Source: Avoscillospira sp045530865 (GTDB taxonomy: Bacteria; Bacillota; Clostridia; Oscillospirales; Oscillospiraceae). Taken from it: a DNA stretch of 56,129 bases. Shown piece after piece: positions 1 to 7,680 of this stretch. The notes under the pieces are model-generated. The model was given only the letters and a program-made list of their open reading frames with translations, searched no databases and had not been told where the DNA came from. How positions within the stretch are numbered: the first letter of the stretch is position 1; each line of letters begins with the position of its first letter. A program made the position numbers and the translations under genes. The stretch is from positions 1 to 56,129 of the forward strand of contig JAZSCX010000069.1 in NCBI GenBank assembly GCA_045530865.1, in the 5' to 3' direction.

Positions 1-46
1 CGATACTTGTTGGGTGACTGACTGGGAAAATAGGTAACGCCAACAC
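1..46 (+). rRNA. rrf: 5S rRNA, 3' end only (cut by window edge)
   Basis: The first 46 bases read like the 3' third of a Clostridia 5S rRNA: a loop-E/helix IV-like segment, the GGGAAAATAGG stretch and a terminal CGCCAACAC that would pair with the 5' end of the molecule. A rho-independent terminator follows within two bases. The orientation implies an rRNA operon to the left of the window. The assignment rests on recalled family consensus and was not folded with a covariance model. Confidence 0.82.
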
Positions 47-47
47 A

Positions 48-78
48 AAGCCTCAACCGAAAGGTTGGGGCTTTTTTC
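48..78 (+). terminator. Rho-independent terminator of the rRNA operon
   Basis: An 11-bp stem (AAGCCTCAACC with its complement, one G-T pair) closes an A-rich loop and runs into six or more T. It sits directly after the 5S 3' end. Confidence 0.85.
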
Positions 79-83
79 TGCCT

Positions 84-109
84 AAAGCATGCCACTGGCA
101 TGCTTTTTA
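84..109 (+). terminator. Second hairpin terminator
   Basis: AAAGCATGCC and GGCATGCTTT form a perfect stem around ACT, followed by T residues. It lies between the intact 5S end and the truncated 5S copy, so it would back up the first terminator. Confidence 0.65.
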
Positions 110-119
110 ACGGCAGCGA

Positions 120-159
120 CGATCCTTGTACTAACTGGGAAAATAGGTAACGCCAACAC
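120..159 (+). pseudogene. Truncated 5S rRNA copy (3' fragment)
   Basis: About 40 bases repeat the 5S 3' end at 1-46. The last 27 bases (134-160) are identical to 21-47, and a 6-base gap separates the copies further upstream. The 5' two thirds of a 5S gene are missing because the upstream sequence is terminator 2. The copy has its own different terminator. Most likely a leftover of unequal recombination between rRNA operons. Confidence 0.7.
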
Positions 160-160
160 A

Positions 161-194
161 GCGGCTTGCAGAAATGCAGGCCGCTGATTTTTTT
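161..194 (+). terminator. Terminator after the 5S fragment
   Basis: A 10-bp stem (GCGGCTTGCA / TGCAGGCCGC, one G-T pair) with a GAAA loop is followed by seven T. Confidence 0.85.
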
Positions 195-255
195 AGGGAC
201 CGGTGTCTTCTCCTACAGGAGTAGGTGGCCGGGCCATATGAAGTCAGATTCTGAA

Positions 256-294
256 AGAAACATCCCGCCTGCGCATTGCAGACGGGATGTTTCT
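256..294 (-). terminator. Terminator of the 78-residue membrane protein gene
   Basis: AGAAACATCCCG (256-267) pairs with CGGGATGTTTCT (283-294), extended by a short inner stem. It lies just past the stop codon of the minus-strand gene, and T residues follow on that strand. Confidence 0.7.
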
Positions 295-306
295 TCGATT
301 CAGGAA

Positions 307-543
307 TTATCCGCGGAAGAACCGGATGATGGCTATAATGATGCCGATGGTGCAGTAGATGCCGAGCATGTAGAACACCAGGCCCAGCAAAAAGCCCAGA
401 ACGGGAATCCAGCCAAGCAGCATATCAGCCACACCCATGACCAGGCTGATAGAAATATAAATGACAATGGAAATGATCAGGCTGCGGAGATTCTCTTTCT
501 GCACTTTGGTGCTGATGGGGAAAAAGGGGTACAGTTTTTCCAT
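307..543 (-). CDS. Small two-helix membrane protein, unknown function
   Basis: A 78-residue protein with a short basic N-terminus (residues 1-20) and two long hydrophobic segments (about 22-42 and 46-72) ending in a basic RFFRG tail. I do not recognise the family. It looks like a DUF4870/TM2-like small membrane protein, but no signature decides it. A strong ribosome site (GGAGG) lies just upstream, a promoter at 587-616 and a hairpin terminator downstream, so it is a single-gene unit. The opposite-strand frame over the same region has no such signals and was rejected. Confidence 0.7.
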   Translation of the reverse strand: MEKLYPFFPISTKVQKENLRSLIISIVIYISISLVMGVADMLLGWIPVLGFLLGLVFYMLGIYCTIGIIIAIIRFFRG

Positions 544-586
544 GATGATCCTCCCTAGTGTCGAAACTGTTGTTTTTTTCCTTCAT

Positions 587-616
587 ATTCTATCACACTA
601 AAACATTCGATGCAAC
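587..616 (-). promoter_or_regulatory. Promoter of the small membrane protein gene
   Basis: On the minus strand TTGCAT, an 18-base spacer and TAGAAT, with TG one base before the -10 (extended -10). Confidence 0.6.
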
Positions 617-691
617 CATTCTTTGCTGCATTGACAAGCGGGATGTTTCGGACTAAAATATTTTCATCAGGCATTCCGGGGGGAGATCGAT

Positions 692-1465
692 ATGGTTTTG
701 CAAGGACATCCGTGGGCAGAAAACGCGCTGTGGCTGCCGACGGTCAATTCCACCAATACACATGCCGCGATGCTGGCAAAACAGGGCGCGCCCCATGGCA
801 CTGTGGTGCTGGCAGACCATCAGACAGCGGGAAAAGGTCGCCTTGGCAGACAATTTTCCTCTCCGGCGGGGAAGGGGATCTACAGTTCCGCAGTTCTGCG
901 CTATGCAGTGGAGCCGGAACGGCTGTTTGTCCTGACCCCCATCATGGCGGAAGCAGCCCGCAGAGCCATTGAAAAGGTCACAGGACTGCAGCCGCAGATC
1001 AAGTGGATCAATGATCTGGTGCTCCATGGCAGAAAGCTCTGTGGCATTCTGACGGAGCTTGGCACAGAGAACAGCGCCGTTACCTATGTGATCGTTGGAA
1101 TTGGCATTAACTGCAGCCAGCAGGAGGTGGATTTTCCGCCGGAGCTGCAGCCGACTGCCATCTCTCTGGAACAGGCGCTGGGAAAACCAGTGGACAGGGA
1201 GGTAGTGGCACTGGAGCTGATCCGCCAGATTCAATTGGCGGCAGACGGCTTTTTGCTGGAGCCGGCATCTTGGATGAATGATTATGCAAACCATTGTCTG
1301 ACCGTTGGAAAGGACGTTGTGCTGGTTCGCAATGATGAGCGCCGCGAAGCCCATGTGGATGGCATCGATGACCGGGGCGCGCTGCTGGTAACACTGCCGG
1401 ACGGCACAAAAGAAACTGTGTTTACCGGAGAGGTATCGATCCGGGGCTTGAACGGATATATTTAG
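692..1465 (+). CDS. birA: Biotin--protein ligase (BirA), no DNA-binding domain
   Basis: Activates biotin with ATP and transfers it to the biotin-carrier lysine of carboxylases. The 257-residue protein shows GKGRLGR (about 47-53), the biotinyl-AMP loop; KWIND (104-108) followed by the conserved lysine in GRKLCGIL (K115); and GIGIN (136-140). A C-terminal cap domain follows. There is no N-terminal helix-turn-helix, so this is a group I ligase without repressor function. The ATG at 692 has a GGGGGGAG ribosome site. The nitroreductase gene starts 12 bases downstream and is probably co-transcribed. Confidence 0.93.
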   Translation: MVLQGHPWAENALWLPTVNSTNTHAAMLAKQGAPHGTVVLADHQTAGKGRLGRQFSSPAGKGIYSSAVLRYAVEPERLFVLTPIMAEAARRAIEKVTGLQPQIKWINDLVLHGRKLCGILTELGTENSAVTYVIVGIGINCSQQEVDFPPELQPTAISLEQALGKPVDREVVALELIRQIQLAADGFLLEPASWMNDYANHCLTVGKDVVLVRNDERREAHVDGIDDRGALLVTLPDGTKETVFTGEVSIRGLNGYI

Positions 1466-1476
1466 GAGGTAACGCC

Positions 1477-1995
1477 ATGAATGAAACCATGCATACCATG
1501 CTGCGCAGAAGAAGCTGCCGCAGCTATACCAACGAGCAGATCCGGGAGCCGGATCTGGAGCAAATTCTGCTGGCAGGTACCTATGCAGCCAGCGGTATGG
1601 GACGGCAGGCCGCTAAGATCGTGGTGGTGCAGGATCCTGAGACCCGGGAACAGCTGCGGAAAATGAATGCCGCAATCATGGACATGGACGGCGATCCCTT
1701 CTATGGAGCCCCCACGGTCTGTGTCATTCTGGCAGATCCGGAGGTTCGTACGTGGAACGAGGACGGCAGTCTGGTCATCGGCAATATGATGCTGGCGGCG
1801 GAGTCCGTGGGTGCGGCCTCCTGCTGGATACATCGGGCACAGCAGGAATTTGACTCTCCCGAGGGCAAGGCGCTGCTGAAGAAGTGGGGCATTCCCGAGC
1901 GGTATCGTGGTGTGGGGCACTGCATTCTGGGTTATGCCGCGCAGGAGCCGGCTCCGGCCCGCCCGAGAAAAGCGGATTTTGTCCATCGGATTTGA
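1477..1995 (+). CDS. Nitroreductase family protein (FMN-dependent)
   Basis: A 172-residue protein of the NADH:flavin nitroreductase fold. The N-terminus MHTMLRRRSCRSYTNEQI is the usual RRSxRxY FMN-phosphate motif, then come an AASGMGRQ segment, the central GNMMLAAESVGAASCWIHR flavin-contact helix and a C-terminal GYAAQEP.PRPRK motif. Proteins like this use NAD(P)H to reduce nitro or quinone compounds; the natural substrate cannot be deduced. It is shorter than many relatives but has both ends. A strong ribosome site (GGAGGT) stands 7 bases before the ATG. Confidence 0.88.
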   Translation: MNETMHTMLRRRSCRSYTNEQIREPDLEQILLAGTYAASGMGRQAAKIVVVQDPETREQLRKMNAAIMDMDGDPFYGAPTVCVILADPEVRTWNEDGSLVIGNMMLAAESVGAASCWIHRAQQEFDSPEGKALLKKWGIPERYRGVGHCILGYAAQEPAPARPRKADFVHRI

Positions 1996-2083
1996 AAATC
2001 TTGTAATAAATTCCATATTTTCCTTGTCATTTTGGGGAATATGGGATAGGATAATACTATAATGGATACCGGAGGTGTGTCAT

Positions 2084-2323
2084 ATGAACAAACGTACCAA
2101 GCTGGCAGTTCTGATCGGTGCGGCTGCTGCTGTTGTCAGTGCCGTCATTCTCGTGATTCTTTTCTGGGATAAGCTTCTGACCAAGTGCCCCTGCTGCAAA
2201 AAGGCAGAGGAGGAGCCGGAAGAAGCTGAAGAGGCCGAAGCCTGTGAAGAAGTCGTAGCCTATACGGAAGAGGAAACGGCTGCTTTCGCTGATCTGGGCG
2301 ACGCAGAAGAAGCTGCAGAATAA
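2084..2323 (+). CDS. Small single-pass membrane protein with acidic tail
   Basis: A 79-residue protein: basic N-terminus (MNKRTK), one transmembrane helix (about 6-28), then a CPCC cysteine cluster and a strongly acidic tail rich in Glu and Ala. The ATG at 2084 is chosen over an in-frame GTG at 2075 because the GGAGGTG ribosome site (2071-2077) is 6 bases before the ATG and overlaps the GTG. I do not recognise a family. The protein would sit in the membrane with the acidic tail probably outside or at the surface. Terminated by the hairpin at 2327-2362. Confidence 0.72.
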   Translation: MNKRTKLAVLIGAAAAVVSAVILVILFWDKLLTKCPCCKKAEEEPEEAEEAEACEEVVAYTEEETAAFADLGDAEEAAE

Positions 2324-2326
2324 GCC

Positions 2327-2362
2327 AAAATTACAGCGCGGCATCTGCCGCGCTGTAATTTT
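2327..2362. terminator. Bidirectional terminator
   Basis: A 16-bp perfect stem (AAAATTACAGCGCGGC and its complement) around ATCT. The A-run and T-run at the ends let it serve the plus-strand small gene and the convergent acyltransferase gene. Confidence 0.85.
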
Positions 2363-2425
2363 GCAGGAAAGAGATAAGCATTATGGTTTCGGACGTCGTT
2401 TTTTGCTTTTGTGCGCACCGTGAGG

Positions 2426-3481
2426 TTATATCAGCCAGCGCCGAACCCACGGAATGCGGGAGAGGATGGCGTGTACCGCGAGGCTTCCGATAAGCACCAG
2501 CAAGGAAACGAGTGGGATGGAGAACAGGGGAAAGAACGTACTGCCGGAAAGGCCGCAATGCCGCAGAATGATATTAAAAAAATCATGTACCAGATAAACA
2601 CAGAAGGAAGCTCCGGCGAGATAGCACGTGACTGAAGAGAGCTGCTTTCCTAAAGAAAAATTGCGACAGAGGGAGAAAACGCCCACCGCAAGAAGCGCTA
2701 CTGCAGGGGTCATACCCTCCAGAAAAATGGTGGAGAAATTACCGCATCGCAGGGAGTGCCACACCGTGCCGCAAAACACGCCGCAAAAACCAGCAAAAGA
2801 AGCGATAACCGGGAAAAGACGCCGTGGGGTGGGGTGTTCAGACAGAATATACCCCAGTACGCAGTAACCTGCAGAAGACCATGTCATGTTCAGAGCATAT
2901 TGCTGGGGGATGCCGGAAAGAAGTGTAAAGGGCGCGAACTGCCGCAGGAAAGGCCAGAGGATACCCACTGTCGCCCACAGGACAAGCAGATAAACTGTCA
3001 TCGGCAGGGAAAGATGATGAACCAGCTCCCGAAGCAGAGGCATCAGGGCGTAAAGAAGCAGAACGATATAAAGATAATAGAGATGGAAATGTGTTTGGCA
3101 GCACAGCAGCCGTTTTGCTGCGATATAGATATCCAACTTGGTAACGTTACCGGAAATGGCAAGTCGCACAAGGTCAAAAACCTCATAAAGCGCCGCCCAG
3201 AAGAGAAGGCAAAGGGTGATTTTGAGGATATATTTTCCCCAAACCGCCCGGAGGCACAACGGCTTGTCATGCCGCAGAAAAAGCGCACCAGTACACATAA
3301 AAAAGAGCGGGACAGCTGCTGCGGCAAGGCTACGCAGCAGGAGCGCGGCGTACCAAGCGGAGGAAAAGAGCACGGCTTCCGAGAGAACCGGGGCTGCTGC
3401 GTGAATGACGATGACAGAAATTAGAGCGAGGGATTTTACCGTGTCAATGTGTGGAAAATGCAAGAGTAATTTGTTTTGCAT
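2426..3481 (-). CDS. Acyltransferase 3 family integral membrane protein
   Basis: A 351-residue protein with about ten hydrophobic helices. The N-terminal HIDTVKSLALISVIVIHAA matches the acyltransferase-3 signature (Asp-x(3)-Ala and the catalytic-type His in the first helix), with a second-helix RSLAAAAVPLFFMCTGALF. The family moves acetyl or other acyl groups onto cell-surface sugars (OafA/WecH type). The acceptor is unknown and no sugar cluster adjoins. Length is normal. The gene stands alone on the minus strand, with an extended -10 upstream at 3513-3520. Confidence 0.87.
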   Translation of the reverse strand: MQNKLLLHFPHIDTVKSLALISVIVIHAAAPVLSEAVLFSSAWYAALLLRSLAAAAVPLFFMCTGALFLRHDKPLCLRAVWGKYILKITLCLLFWAALYEVFDLVRLAISGNVTKLDIYIAAKRLLCCQTHFHLYYLYIVLLLYALMPLLRELVHHLSLPMTVYLLVLWATVGILWPFLRQFAPFTLLSGIPQQYALNMTWSSAGYCVLGYILSEHPTPRRLFPVIASFAGFCGVFCGTVWHSLRCGNFSTIFLEGMTPAVALLAVGVFSLCRNFSLGKQLSSVTCYLAGASFCVYLVHDFFNIILRHCGLSGSTFFPLFSIPLVSLLVLIGSLAVHAILSRIPWVRRWLI

Positions 3482-3512
3482 AAATTAATATCCAATCTGT
3501 TTGCTTTCATAA

Positions 3513-3520
3513 ATTATACC
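3513..3520 (-). promoter_or_regulatory. Extended -10 element for the acyltransferase gene
   Basis: Minus-strand TGGTATAAT about 35 bases before the start codon; no good -35 at 17 bases. The rest of 3482-3762 holds no gene I can support. Confidence 0.45.
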
Positions 3521-3762
3521 ACAAATTTGAGATGTACGCAGAACGGCGAAACGGGAGCACTGGAACAATGATGTGGTTCGATCACAGGTCGTTTTATATC
3601 TTGTGTACATGAAAGCTTCACTTGAATAAAGAGCTACACTTAGATTGACAATCTGAAGGGCTTTCAGTACAATGTTTGCCTGTTCGACAAGTTGGAATAA
3701 ATAATACACCAGCATGACCACATATAATGGCTGTACTTGTAGACTGTTTTATAGATGCAAGT

Positions 3763-5271
3763 TTAATCCAGTTTATCGGCCCAGACGGCGAATTTGGATT
3801 CCGTGGGGCTCTTGAGGGGGGCTTCCTGTTTGTATTTTTCCACCATGGCAGAGGCCTTTTTCACAGGGCGGATGGTACCCGCACCGGCGACGCAGCCGCC
3901 GGGACATGCCATGCCCTCCAGCAGATAGCCGTTGAGCTTACCGGCCTTGGCGAGGGTCATCATCTTGCGGCATTCCCGCAGACCCTCTGCACCCATGATC
4001 TTCATTTCCACATCGGGGGCAATTTCCTTGACCACCTTCTGCACGGCAGAGGCCACGCCGCCGCTGACGGCAAAGCCGCGTCCTTCCGCGGAGGCCTTAT
4101 CCAGCGGATCGTTGCCCTCCACATCGGCATACCAGACGTTTTTGGCTTCAAACATGCCCTGCAGCTCTTCGAAAGTCAGGACAAAGTCCACGTCGCTGCG
4201 GATATGCTCCCGGCTGGCCTCCAGCTTTTTGGCGGCGCAGGGGCCCACAAAGCAGACCTTGGCATCGGGATGGGCTTTCTTCACCATGCGGGCGGTGAGC
4301 ACCATGGGCGTCAGGGTCATGGAAATATGTTCGAACTGGTCGGGGAAGTAGGTCTCCACCATGGAGATCCATGCGGGGCAGCAGGAGGTGCCCATGTAAG
4401 TGTCTTTGCCGGGAATCCGTTCCAGATATTCGTGGGCTTCGCCGATGGTACACAGGTCTGCGCCGGCAGCAACCTCGATGACACTTTCAAAGCCCAACAG
4501 CTTCATGGCGGCGGTGAGCTTTTCCGGGGTCAGGACATCGCCGAACTGTCCCACAAAAGCGGGCGCAACAATGGCGTAGACCTTGTAACCGGACTTCATG
4601 GCGTGAATCAGCTGGAAGATCTGGCCCTTATCGACAATGGCACCGAAGGGGCAGCTGACCAGACACTGGCCGCAGGAAACGCACTTGTCATAGTTGATCT
4701 TAGCGCGGCCGTGTTCATCAGAGCCGATGGCGTCCATGCCGCAGGCCACGGCACAGGGGCGCTCCAGCTTGACAATAGCGTGATAGGAGCAGGCGTCCAC
4801 GCACTTGCCACAGTGGATGCACTTATCCTGATCGATGACGGATTTGCCGTGGACGAAGCTGACGGCGCCCTTGGGGCAGACATGCTGGCAGCTGCGGCTC
4901 AAACAGCCCTGACACAGCTCGGAAACGTGCATTTCCTTGGTCGGGCAGGCGTTGCAGGCATAGTTGATGATATTGATCAGGGGAGGATCGTAATATTTTT
5001 CCGCAATTGCGCTTTCGTTGACGCCTTCGGACAGAGCACGGTGCTCATAGACCGGACGCAGGGGCAGACCCATGGCGAGGCGAACACGCTCGCCGACAAT
5101 GGCGCGCTCCAGAAAGATGCTCTCGCGGTGGGAGGCCATTTCGCCGGGTACGATGGTATAAGGGATGTCCTCGATCTTCCGGCCGTAGTCGCCGCCCTCA
5201 TAGGCAAGGCGGGCAACCTCCGTAAAAACCTTTTTCCGGATCTCAGTGACAAAAGAATCGTAGCTTCGCAT
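3763..5271 (-). CDS. Monomeric [FeFe] hydrogenase, group B
   Basis: A 502-residue iron-sulfur protein. The N-terminal half has a cysteine-rich entry region (NYACNACP, CQGCLSRSC) and two ferredoxin-type 4Fe-4S motifs (CIHCGKCVDAC, CVSCGQCLVSC). The C-terminal half has the three H-cluster motifs: TSCCPAW (about 294-300), GPCAAKK (about 342-348) and EGMACPGGCVAGAG (about 450-462). The forms of motifs 2 and 3 match group B (TIGR04105-like) rather than group A enzymes, which have MPC and GGG. The enzyme would take electrons from ferredoxin and make or sense H2 in the cytoplasm. No maturases (HydE/F/G) lie nearby. Single gene with a good promoter at 5301-5329. Confidence 0.9.
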   Translation of the reverse strand: MRSYDSFVTEIRKKVFTEVARLAYEGGDYGRKIEDIPYTIVPGEMASHRESIFLERAIVGERVRLAMGLPLRPVYEHRALSEGVNESAIAEKYYDPPLINIINYACNACPTKEMHVSELCQGCLSRSCQHVCPKGAVSFVHGKSVIDQDKCIHCGKCVDACSYHAIVKLERPCAVACGMDAIGSDEHGRAKINYDKCVSCGQCLVSCPFGAIVDKGQIFQLIHAMKSGYKVYAIVAPAFVGQFGDVLTPEKLTAAMKLLGFESVIEVAAGADLCTIGEAHEYLERIPGKDTYMGTSCCPAWISMVETYFPDQFEHISMTLTPMVLTARMVKKAHPDAKVCFVGPCAAKKLEASREHIRSDVDFVLTFEELQGMFEAKNVWYADVEGNDPLDKASAEGRGFAVSGGVASAVQKVVKEIAPDVEMKIMGAEGLRECRKMMTLAKAGKLNGYLLEGMACPGGCVAGAGTIRPVKKASAMVEKYKQEAPLKSPTESKFAVWADKLD

Positions 5272-5300
5272 AGCGGTTCTCCTTTGACTTTTATGCGTGT

Positions 5301-5329
5301 ATTATACCGGATTTTTGGGGGAAAAGCAA
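5301..5329 (-). promoter_or_regulatory. Promoter of the hydrogenase gene
   Basis: Minus-strand TTGCTT, 17-base spacer, TATAAT. An AAGGAG ribosome site lies about 8 bases before the start codon. Confidence 0.75.
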
Positions 5330-5338
5330 GGGCGGCAG

Positions 5339-5370
5339 AAAAAGGGAGCGCTGCACATGGCAGCGCTCCC
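5339..5370 (-). terminator. Terminator of rpoD
   Basis: GGGAGCGCTGC and GCAGCGCTCCC (5344-5370) form an 11-bp stem around ACATG. On the minus strand it is followed by five T. Confidence 0.85.
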
Positions 5371-5380
5371 GGCTTGTTAT

Positions 5381-6508
5381 TTAGCAGTAGAAATCCTTGA
5401 TGCGCTTGGCGCGGGAGGGGTGGCGCAGCTTGCGGATGGCCTTGTTTTCGATCTGGCGGATCCGTTCACGGGTGACGCCGAAGATCTGGCCCACTTCTTC
5501 CAGCGTGTGGGTGCGGCCGTCATACATACCGAAACGCATTCGCAGCACATCGGCTTCCCGCTCTGTCAGAGTGTTGAGAATATCGCTCAGCGCCTCTGCC
5601 AGCAGGGTGTTGGAGGTGGCTTCGGCGGGGCCGAGGGTGTTGTCATCCTCTACGAAGGAACCGATGGTGGTATCTTCTTCGTCGCCTACGGGGGTGTCCA
5701 GAGACAGGGTGTCGGCGGCGGTACGGTTGGCCTCAATGATCTTCTCGATGGGCAGGTTCAGCTCGGCGGCGATCTCTTCCAGTGTGGGCTCACGGCCCAG
5801 CTCCTGCACCAGCTTGCGGTTGCAGCGGGTGGCCTTATTGATGACCTCCACCATATGCACCGGCACCCGGATGGTACGGGCCTGATCGGCAATGGCGCGG
5901 GTGATGGCCTGCCGGATCCACCAGGTTGCATATGTAGAGAATTTGTTTCCCTTTGTATAGTCGAATTTATCCACGGCGCGGATCAGACCGGTGTTGCCCT
6001 CCTGAATCAGATCCAGAATATGCAGACCGCGGCCGGAATACTTCTTGGCGATGGAGACCACCAGACGCAGGTTGGCTTCCGTCAGCTTGTCCTTGGCGTA
6101 CTTATCGCCCTCGGAGACGCGGCGGGCCAGCTCGATCTCTTCTTCGGCAGACAGCAGCTTCACCTGACCAATCTCCTTCAGGTACATCCGTACAGGGTCG
6201 TCCAGATTGTATTCGGCAGCCAGTTCCACCGGATCCACCAGCGGCTCATCTTCGTCATCCGGCAGGTTCAGATCCAGATCCATGCCGGTATCCAGCTCCA
6301 GATCCAGTTCCGCGCCAACGATTTGAATCCCCATGGCCTCAAAGGTATCGTAGATCTGCTCAATGCGCTCCACAGACAGATCCAGCTTCTCCAGTTCCGC
6401 GTTTAGTTCGGAGGCCTGAATGGATCCTTCTTTTCTGGCCTTGGCGATCAGCGCTGCCACAGGGGTCTTGATATCTTCCGTATTTGCGGTATGTTTCGCG
6501 TTTGCCAT
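5381..6508 (-). CDS. rpoD: Primary RNA polymerase sigma factor (SigA/RpoD)
   Basis: A 375-residue sigma-70. A short N-terminal region 1.1 is followed by an acidic stretch (DLDLNLPDDEDEPL), region 1.2 (DPVRMYLKEIG), region 2 with the core-binding and -10 recognition helices (STYATWWIRQAITRAIADQ), region 3 and region 4 with the -35 helix-turn-helix (TLEEVGQIFGVTRERIRQIE). It directs RNA polymerase to the TTGACA/TATAAT promoters found throughout this window. Length is typical of Firmicute SigA. dnaG, its common neighbour, is not adjacent. Own promoter at 6578-6606 and terminator at 5339-5370. Confidence 0.98.
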   Translation of the reverse strand: MANAKHTANTEDIKTPVAALIAKARKEGSIQASELNAELEKLDLSVERIEQIYDTFEAMGIQIVGAELDLELDTGMDLDLNLPDDEDEPLVDPVELAAEYNLDDPVRMYLKEIGQVKLLSAEEEIELARRVSEGDKYAKDKLTEANLRLVVSIAKKYSGRGLHILDLIQEGNTGLIRAVDKFDYTKGNKFSTYATWWIRQAITRAIADQARTIRVPVHMVEVINKATRCNRKLVQELGREPTLEEIAAELNLPIEKIIEANRTAADTLSLDTPVGDEEDTTIGSFVEDDNTLGPAEATSNTLLAEALSDILNTLTEREADVLRMRFGMYDGRTHTLEEVGQIFGVTRERIRQIENKAIRKLRHPSRAKRIKDFYC

Positions 6509-6577
6509 ACTACATCCTCATTCCAATGCTTTTGGGCGAAAAAACAGAAATTTATCGATTTTAATCGCAACTAACCC

Positions 6578-6606
6578 ATTATATATCTAAAAAACAGTTC
6601 TGACAA
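6578..6606 (-). promoter_or_regulatory. Promoter of rpoD
   Basis: Minus-strand TTGTCA, 17-base spacer, TATAAT; the leader is about 65 bases. Confidence 0.7.
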
Positions 6607-6758
6607 TACCTTTTTTCAAAAAAGTTTGCGAAAATAGTTGCTTTTTTACGGATTTGCCGCAAAGAGATTATCGACAGAATATTGTATCCTCATACAGTGG
6701 TTTAATTCGCAAAGAATCGGGGGAAAATATAGAAAAAGCAATGGAAAGGGTTGGCTTT

Positions 6759-7187
6759 ATGAACGTAAAATCCTGTATGAATACCCATGTGATCGCCGTG
6801 ACCCCGGAGGAGAGCGTGGCAGTGGCGGCAAGATTGATGGCGCGGCACAACGTAGGGGTGCTGCCGGTGAAGGCGAGGGACGGCAGTCTGTGCGGCATGA
6901 TCACGGATCGGGATATGGTCACGCGCTGCATGGCACTGGAGCGGTCTGCGGCGGAGACCTCCGTGGCGAAAATCATGACCAGTCGGGTGGCCTCCATTGC
7001 ACCGACTGCCACACTGACACAGGCTGCAGACAAAATGGCCAGAGAGCAAGTACGCCGCCTGCCGGTGGTGGAGGGCAGACGGCTGGTGGGCATGGTGACA
7101 CTGGGGGATCTGAGCCACTGGGATGACTATGCCATGGATGCCGCAGAGGCGCTCAGCGAGATCACAGCCAATGTAAAAAGGCTGTAA
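6759..7187 (+). CDS. CBS-domain pair protein
   Basis: A 142-residue protein made of two CBS domains (about 1-60 and 68-125), with the typical PVKARDGSLCGMITDRDMV and LPVVEGRRLVGMVTLGDLS ends. Such stand-alone pairs bind adenine nucleotides and act as energy-sensing modules; the partner is unknown. The ATG at 6759 follows an AAAGGG site. In-frame starts further upstream would add a low-complexity leader and lack ribosome sites. Single gene, ended by the hairpin that overlaps its stop codon. Confidence 0.85.
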   Translation: MNVKSCMNTHVIAVTPEESVAVAARLMARHNVGVLPVKARDGSLCGMITDRDMVTRCMALERSAAETSVAKIMTSRVASIAPTATLTQAADKMAREQVRRLPVVEGRRLVGMVTLGDLSHWDDYAMDAAEALSEITANVKRL

Positions 7188-7210
7188 GGGAACTCCCTTA
7201 CAGCCTTTTT
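7175..7210 (+). terminator. Terminator of the CBS gene
   Basis: AAAAAGGCTGTAAGGG and its perfect complement around AACT, ending in five T. The stop codon lies inside the 5' arm. Confidence 0.88.
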
Positions 7211-7554
7211 CGCGTATCAATCCAAAGCGGTGGCTCGAATCAGAAAAGATGATGGCTTACATAAGATTGCTTCCTACTGTCAGAGGCCGGCCGTTGCATA
7301 TAGGCACCGCCAGTATTGCGGCTGCAAAATGGGAAACACTGCGGCATTATATGACTGATACCATCCGTTTCGTTTTGTTGTCAACGGATGGTATTATTTT
7401 GCCCACCCCCAAATATCTCCTGTGAAAAATGACAAAAATGCAAACAAATATGGAAAAAACAAAGTTTGTACGATATAATAAAAATGTATGGATATGGGCT
7501 TGCGGAATTGTTGGTTTTTTTTCTTCCGATTTGCGTTTTTTACTTGGGATTGGG
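7211..7554. other. Intergenic region, no supported gene
   Basis: About 340 bases without a credible gene. A 48-codon stretch open in one frame (roughly 7212-7357) has no start or ribosome site and no recognised similarity; it could be a gene remnant. The AT-rich right half contains the inverted repeat at 7358-7394 and a weak extra promoter-like pair (TGGAAA, 17 bases, TATAAT at 7474-7479). Confidence 0.5.
7358..7394 (+). terminator. Terminator-like inverted repeat
   Basis: ATACCATCCGTT (7358-7369) and AACGGATGGTAT (7383-7394) are perfect 12-base arms with a 13-base loop, followed by TATTTTG. With no gene just upstream, it may end a small transcript or be a relic. Confidence 0.5.
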
Positions 7555-7583
7555 TTGACATTCCGCATACATTCCGGTACAAT
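7555..7583 (+). promoter_or_regulatory. Strong sigma-A promoter of the SorE/2-oxoacid dehydrogenase operon
   Basis: TTGACA, a 17-base spacer and TACAAT, nearly consensus. Predicted leader is about 90 bases and AT-rich, with the hairpin at 7634-7655. Confidence 0.85.
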
Positions 7584-7633
7584 AAAAACGAAAACAACTA
7601 CAAACCAACAAAAAACAAAAAATTATAGACAAG

Positions 7634-7655
7634 CCTGTGCCGGAGTGGGCACAGG
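7634..7655 (+). promoter_or_regulatory. Leader hairpin before the first operon gene
   Basis: CCTGTGCC and GGCACAGG form an 8-bp stem just upstream of the AGAAAGGATG ribosome site; no T-run follows. It could stabilise the mRNA or modulate translation. Confidence 0.5.
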
Positions 7656-7680
7656 ATAAAAGAAAGGATGACACGTTAGC

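Noticed and set aside
1..160. The 27-base exact repeat with terminators as a new riboswitch or small-RNA pair
   Set aside because: The sequence matches the 3' end of 5S rRNA, which explains both copies.
3485..3721. 78-codon minus-strand frame upstream of the acyltransferase gene
   Set aside because: No ribosome site, no recognisable domain, and it overlaps the likely promoter of the acyltransferase gene.
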